Assembly: GCA_944359625.1 (NCBI GenBank)
Contig: CALVSW010000013.1
Span: 1 to 35,723, forward strand
From: an uncultured Bacilli bacterium
GTDB lineage: Bacteria > Bacillota_I > Bacilli_A > RF39 > UBA660
Reading direction: 5' to 3'
DNA length: 35,723 bases
In this document: piece by piece, positions 33,713-35,723 of the stretch
How the letters are laid out: every line of letters starts with the position of its first letter
How positions within the stretch are numbered: the first letter of the stretch is position 1
The notes under the pieces: generated by a model
What the model saw: the letters and a program-made list of their open reading frames with translations, nothing else
What the model was told of the DNA's origin: nothing
Databases searched by the model: none
Translations under genes and position numbers: made by a program

Positions 33713-33769
33713 GAAATAATAAAAATTACTTTATATTTATTATATAAACTTTTTTTACTTTTAAATATA

Positions 33770-34147
33770 TTATTTATCTAAATATATAAATGATTGAGGT
33801 ACATACTTTACCCCTATATCATTTAATGATTTAGGTTTATCATAAATTTTAATATTTCCTAATTTATAAGCTACAGCAGTAGTCTTATTTTTATAATACT
33901 TATAAAAAAATTCTTCTGTTATACCAGATTCCAATTTTGTTTTCTTCCAAAGTATATCAGGAGTGCTTTCTATTATTTCTTCAATATCAACTTCAGCAAC
34001 AGCCTTCATAATTGGAGCAGTAGAATAAATTATTATTTTATCTATATCATTTCTCTTTGCCAGATTTTTTCGATACTCATATTTTTTATTTCCGGATAAA
34101 ATTTTTTCCACATATTGAGGTTTAATTGACATAAGAATATTACACAT
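33770..34147 (-). CDS. ASCH (PUA-like) domain protein
   Basis: This 125-aa protein matches the ASCH pattern along its length: LMSIKPQYVEKILSGNKKYEYRK (5-27), then IDKIIIYSTAPIMKAVAEVDIEEII (35-59), TPDILWKKTKLESGITEEFFYKYY and the end PQSFIYL. ASCH folds resemble PUA RNA-binding domains; some members act on modified nucleosides. AGGAGAGAG lies before ATG. It lies upstream of the ART gene on the same strand (90-bp gap). Confidence 0.88.
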   Translation of the reverse strand: MCNILMSIKPQYVEKILSGNKKYEYRKNLAKRNDIDKIIIYSTAPIMKAVAEVDIEEIIESTPDILWKKTKLESGITEEFFYKYYKNKTTAVAYKLGNIKIYDKPKSLNDIGVKYVPQSFIYLDK

Positions 34148-34194
34148 TATAACTCTCTCCTATTATATATTTAATATAGCATAAAAGATTAAAT

Positions 34195-34340
34195 TAAGAT
34201 AGAATTATCTACTTCACCTAATTCTAATATTTTTTTAACTTTTCATTTGAAATCTTTATTACACTTCTAGGTGCTTCTTGTAATATATTTTATTTATTAA
34301 AAATTAATTTTACAATTGCTGTAATATCTTCATCACTAAT
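34195..34340 (-). pseudogene. Degraded coding remnant downstream of the Mrr fragment
   Basis: Three overlapping minus-strand frames each give a protein-like piece: SLNFESEISDEDITAIVKLI, then ILQEAPRSVIKISNEKLKK, then KKILELGEVDNSILI. Stops and shifts separate them. Read together they look like the end of a frameshifted gene, unidentified. Confidence 0.4.
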
Positions 34341-34347
34341 TTCACTT

Positions 34348-34623
34348 TCAAAATTTAGACTTTGAAACAATCAAATAATATTTTTTTAAATCCTTAATAT
34401 TCGGTAATTTTTCTGCTTCTTTTTTCAAATTTGATTTCAAATCAGAAAATTTTTGAATATGTTTACACTGACATATTATCCCATTTTCCTTGTTTCTTAA
34501 GTCTATTCCACTATCTCTTCCAGGTTTAAAGATTTTAAATTCCATGCTAAGTTTTTTGGAAATAAAATCTCTTGATAGTTTTTCAAACTCTAATGGGCTG
34601 AGAACATCTAAATTATATTTCAT
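34348..34623 (-). pseudogene. Mrr-like restriction endonuclease, truncated
   Basis: Only 91 aa remain from ATG 34623 (AAGGAAGTG upstream): YNLDVLSPLEFEKLSRDFIS, then FKPGRDSGIDLR and GIICQCKHIQKFSDLKSNLK. This is the Asp...Gln-x-Lys catalytic core of Mrr/type IV-like restriction enzymes. The full-length relatives I know of run several hundred residues longer; here the frame ends at a TGA soon after YYLIVSKSK. It is therefore a 5' remnant, although the nuclease core itself is present. Confidence 0.7.
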
Positions 34624-34648
34624 GTTATATTTCACTTCCTTTACTTCT

Positions 34649-34698
34649 AAAAAACGCCAATACAAAAACTTATAAAATTAATAAGCCTGTACTAGCGT
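34649..34698 (-). terminator. Terminator after the broken Fic gene
   Basis: On the minus strand ACGCTAGTACA pairs with TGTATTGGCGT (two G-U pairs), with an inner CTTAT/ATAAG stem, followed by TTTTT. Confidence 0.65.
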
Positions 34699-34705
34699 CT
34701 CTTTT

Positions 34706-35542
34706 TCAATTCTCTTTATTAAATAATTCTTCTACAATTAAGTCTCTTGAGTGTAAATTATTGTTTTTACCTAATAATAAATTTTCATAAAATTTAATTA
34801 AGAAACTATTATCTTCTTGTATATTTAAATAATTACTTCTTACCAATGCATTTCTATAATAAACTAATTTTTCTTTGAACATGGTGTTATCTACATCATA
34901 TCCAAGTGATACTAAATACTTTTCTATAAATAATGTTGTAGTTCTAGTATTGCCTTCTCTAAATGGATGTATTTGCCATATGCTTGAAGAAAAGTTAGTT
35001 ATATTATTAATAACATCAACTATATTCATTTCTCTATAATTTTTCTTTTTTTCTAAAGAAATATCATAATCTAATGATTGTTCTAATAATTTGCAATCAC
35101 CATACGCAACTGAATCATTATTTAAAATTCTTTCATGTTTAGAAAAATTTACTTTTCTAAATTCCCCCGCAAATTCATAAACATCTTTAAATAAATATTC
35201 ATGAATATATTTTATATAATCTACTGATAATTCAAAATTATCAACACTCAACAATTGAACTATTCTGGTAGATACTAAATCACACTCAAATTCATCTTGA
35301 ATTGTTTTATCTGTTTTATCTTTTTCTACATAATATTATTTTAATTCATGTTCAACTTCATAAATTGTTTTTTCACCTGTTACATTTTCTTGTAACAACT
35401 TTTCTAAATATTTAGATGGCTTTAAGTTATCGACTTCTTGAAGCCCAATAGCCATATCCCATTGTAATTGTTTTACATAGTTTTTAGGTGTTTCTGTTTC
35501 AATATAATCATTTATACTTGAATCCAATTCTCTCTCAGACAT
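34706..35542 (-). pseudogene. Second Fic gene, interrupted by one in-frame stop
   Basis: Two pieces lie in the same frame. Codons 1-68 (from ATG 35542, GGAGGT upstream) encode WDMAIGLQEVDNLKPSKYLE and EVEHELK, then a TAA at 35336-35338. The frame continues through YYVEKDKTDKTIQDEFECDL into the Fic domain with HPFREGNTRTTTLF. The intact paralog at 30808-31818 has Glu-Tyr-Tyr where this copy has stop-Tyr-Tyr, so a GAA to TAA change explains the break. A restart within the second piece (ATG-like start near 35254) could still give a Fic core without the inhibitory N-terminus. The -10 is TATAAT at 35564-35569. Confidence 0.85.
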
Positions 35543-35611
35543 CCTAGTACCTCCACCAATAACATTATAACAAAAAAGTTTCTATTTATCAGTATTATAC
35601 ACATAAAAAAA

Positions 35612-35647
35612 CAGGATAAACGCATGAGAAATTATGCGTTTATCCTG
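35612..35647 (-). terminator. Perfect 14-bp hairpin with T-run
   Basis: CAGGATAAACGCAT (35612-35625) and its exact reverse complement (35634-35647) enclose an 8-nt loop. On the minus strand seven Ts follow. The right arm coincides with codons of the integrase remnant. It would end a minus-strand transcript entering from beyond the window. Confidence 0.65.
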
Positions 35648-35723
35648 GAGCTAATGTTACATTAGTTGCCAAATTTTTAGGACATACAAAAATCGAGGAA
35701 ACACTAAATACATATTCTCATAT
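35621..35723 (+). pseudogene. Tyrosine recombinase (integrase) C-terminal fragment, cut by window end
   Basis: After a TAA at 35618 the plus strand encodes THEKLCVYPGANVTLVAKFL followed by GHTKIEETLNTYSH. This is the last part of the catalytic domain of phage/conjugative-element integrases (Leu-Gly-His-Thr...Thr-x-x-Tyr-x-His, with the nucleophilic Tyr near the end). The start and most of the gene are missing upstream, so it is a remnant in this window. Confidence 0.8.

Noticed and set aside
34348-34350. TGA read as Trp (mycoplasma code)
   Set aside because: All long genes are intact with TGA as stop and use TGG for Trp; reading through here gains only one residue pair before more stops.

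Overview
The window is a very AT-rich (roughly 25% GC) piece of a bacterial chromosome. Gene content points to an uncultured Bacilli/Mollicutes-like lineage of the gut type (RF39/RFN20-like; this is inference). The evidence is: a Firmicutes T-box ahead of valS, a short archaeal/eukaryotic-like ProS, GGTGAT/AGGAGG ribosome sites, and many genes sharing the same strand. All long frames stay open with TGA read as a stop, so the mycoplasma code (TGA=Trp) is not used here.

Layout. 1-5620: the 5' end of a group II intron (type IIC by sequence and site) abutting a terminator, then a minus-strand operon valS-proS-trmL-zinc ribbon-UPF0316 controlled by a valine T-box. 5630-10090: two adjacent sigma-70-family proteins, one of about 1019 aa with four degenerate ~77-aa repeats after a complete sigma module. 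10175-12236: a lipase-like hydrolase, a ZIP metal transporter, and a tRNA-Thr(GGU) with its own promoter and terminator. 12322-16697: small unknown genes, a tandem pair of transglutaminase-like Cys-His-Asp proteins, and a phage-type DUF7736 gene.

16698-18997: an AAA+/DUF4143 ATPase flanked by two copies of a palindromic repeat and by two pieces of a degraded, higher-GC surface-protein gene. It has a duplicated 13-bp operator-like site at its promoter. 18966-24975: alpha/beta hydrolase, Ca2+-type P-ATPase, RarA, and a NERD-HRDC protein. 25047-28370: response regulator, ABC ATPase, permease and histidine kinase, a typical peptide-antibiotic resistance module, with a run of response-regulator-like direct repeats ahead of the ABC genes. 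28597-30568: csoR, CDF metal efflux and Sir2 in one operon, with a textbook CsoR-like palindrome in the promoter.

30808-35723: an accessory island with an intact Fic protein, a 582-aa protein ending in an ADP-ribosyltransferase domain, an ASCH protein, an Mrr-like nuclease remnant, a second Fic gene killed by one in-frame stop, and the C-terminal piece of a tyrosine integrase. The island looks like a toxin/defence cargo region that has decayed in part. The least described items are the repeat-bearing giant sigma factor, the ADP-ribosyltransferase next to Fic, and the paired Cys-His-Asp proteins.
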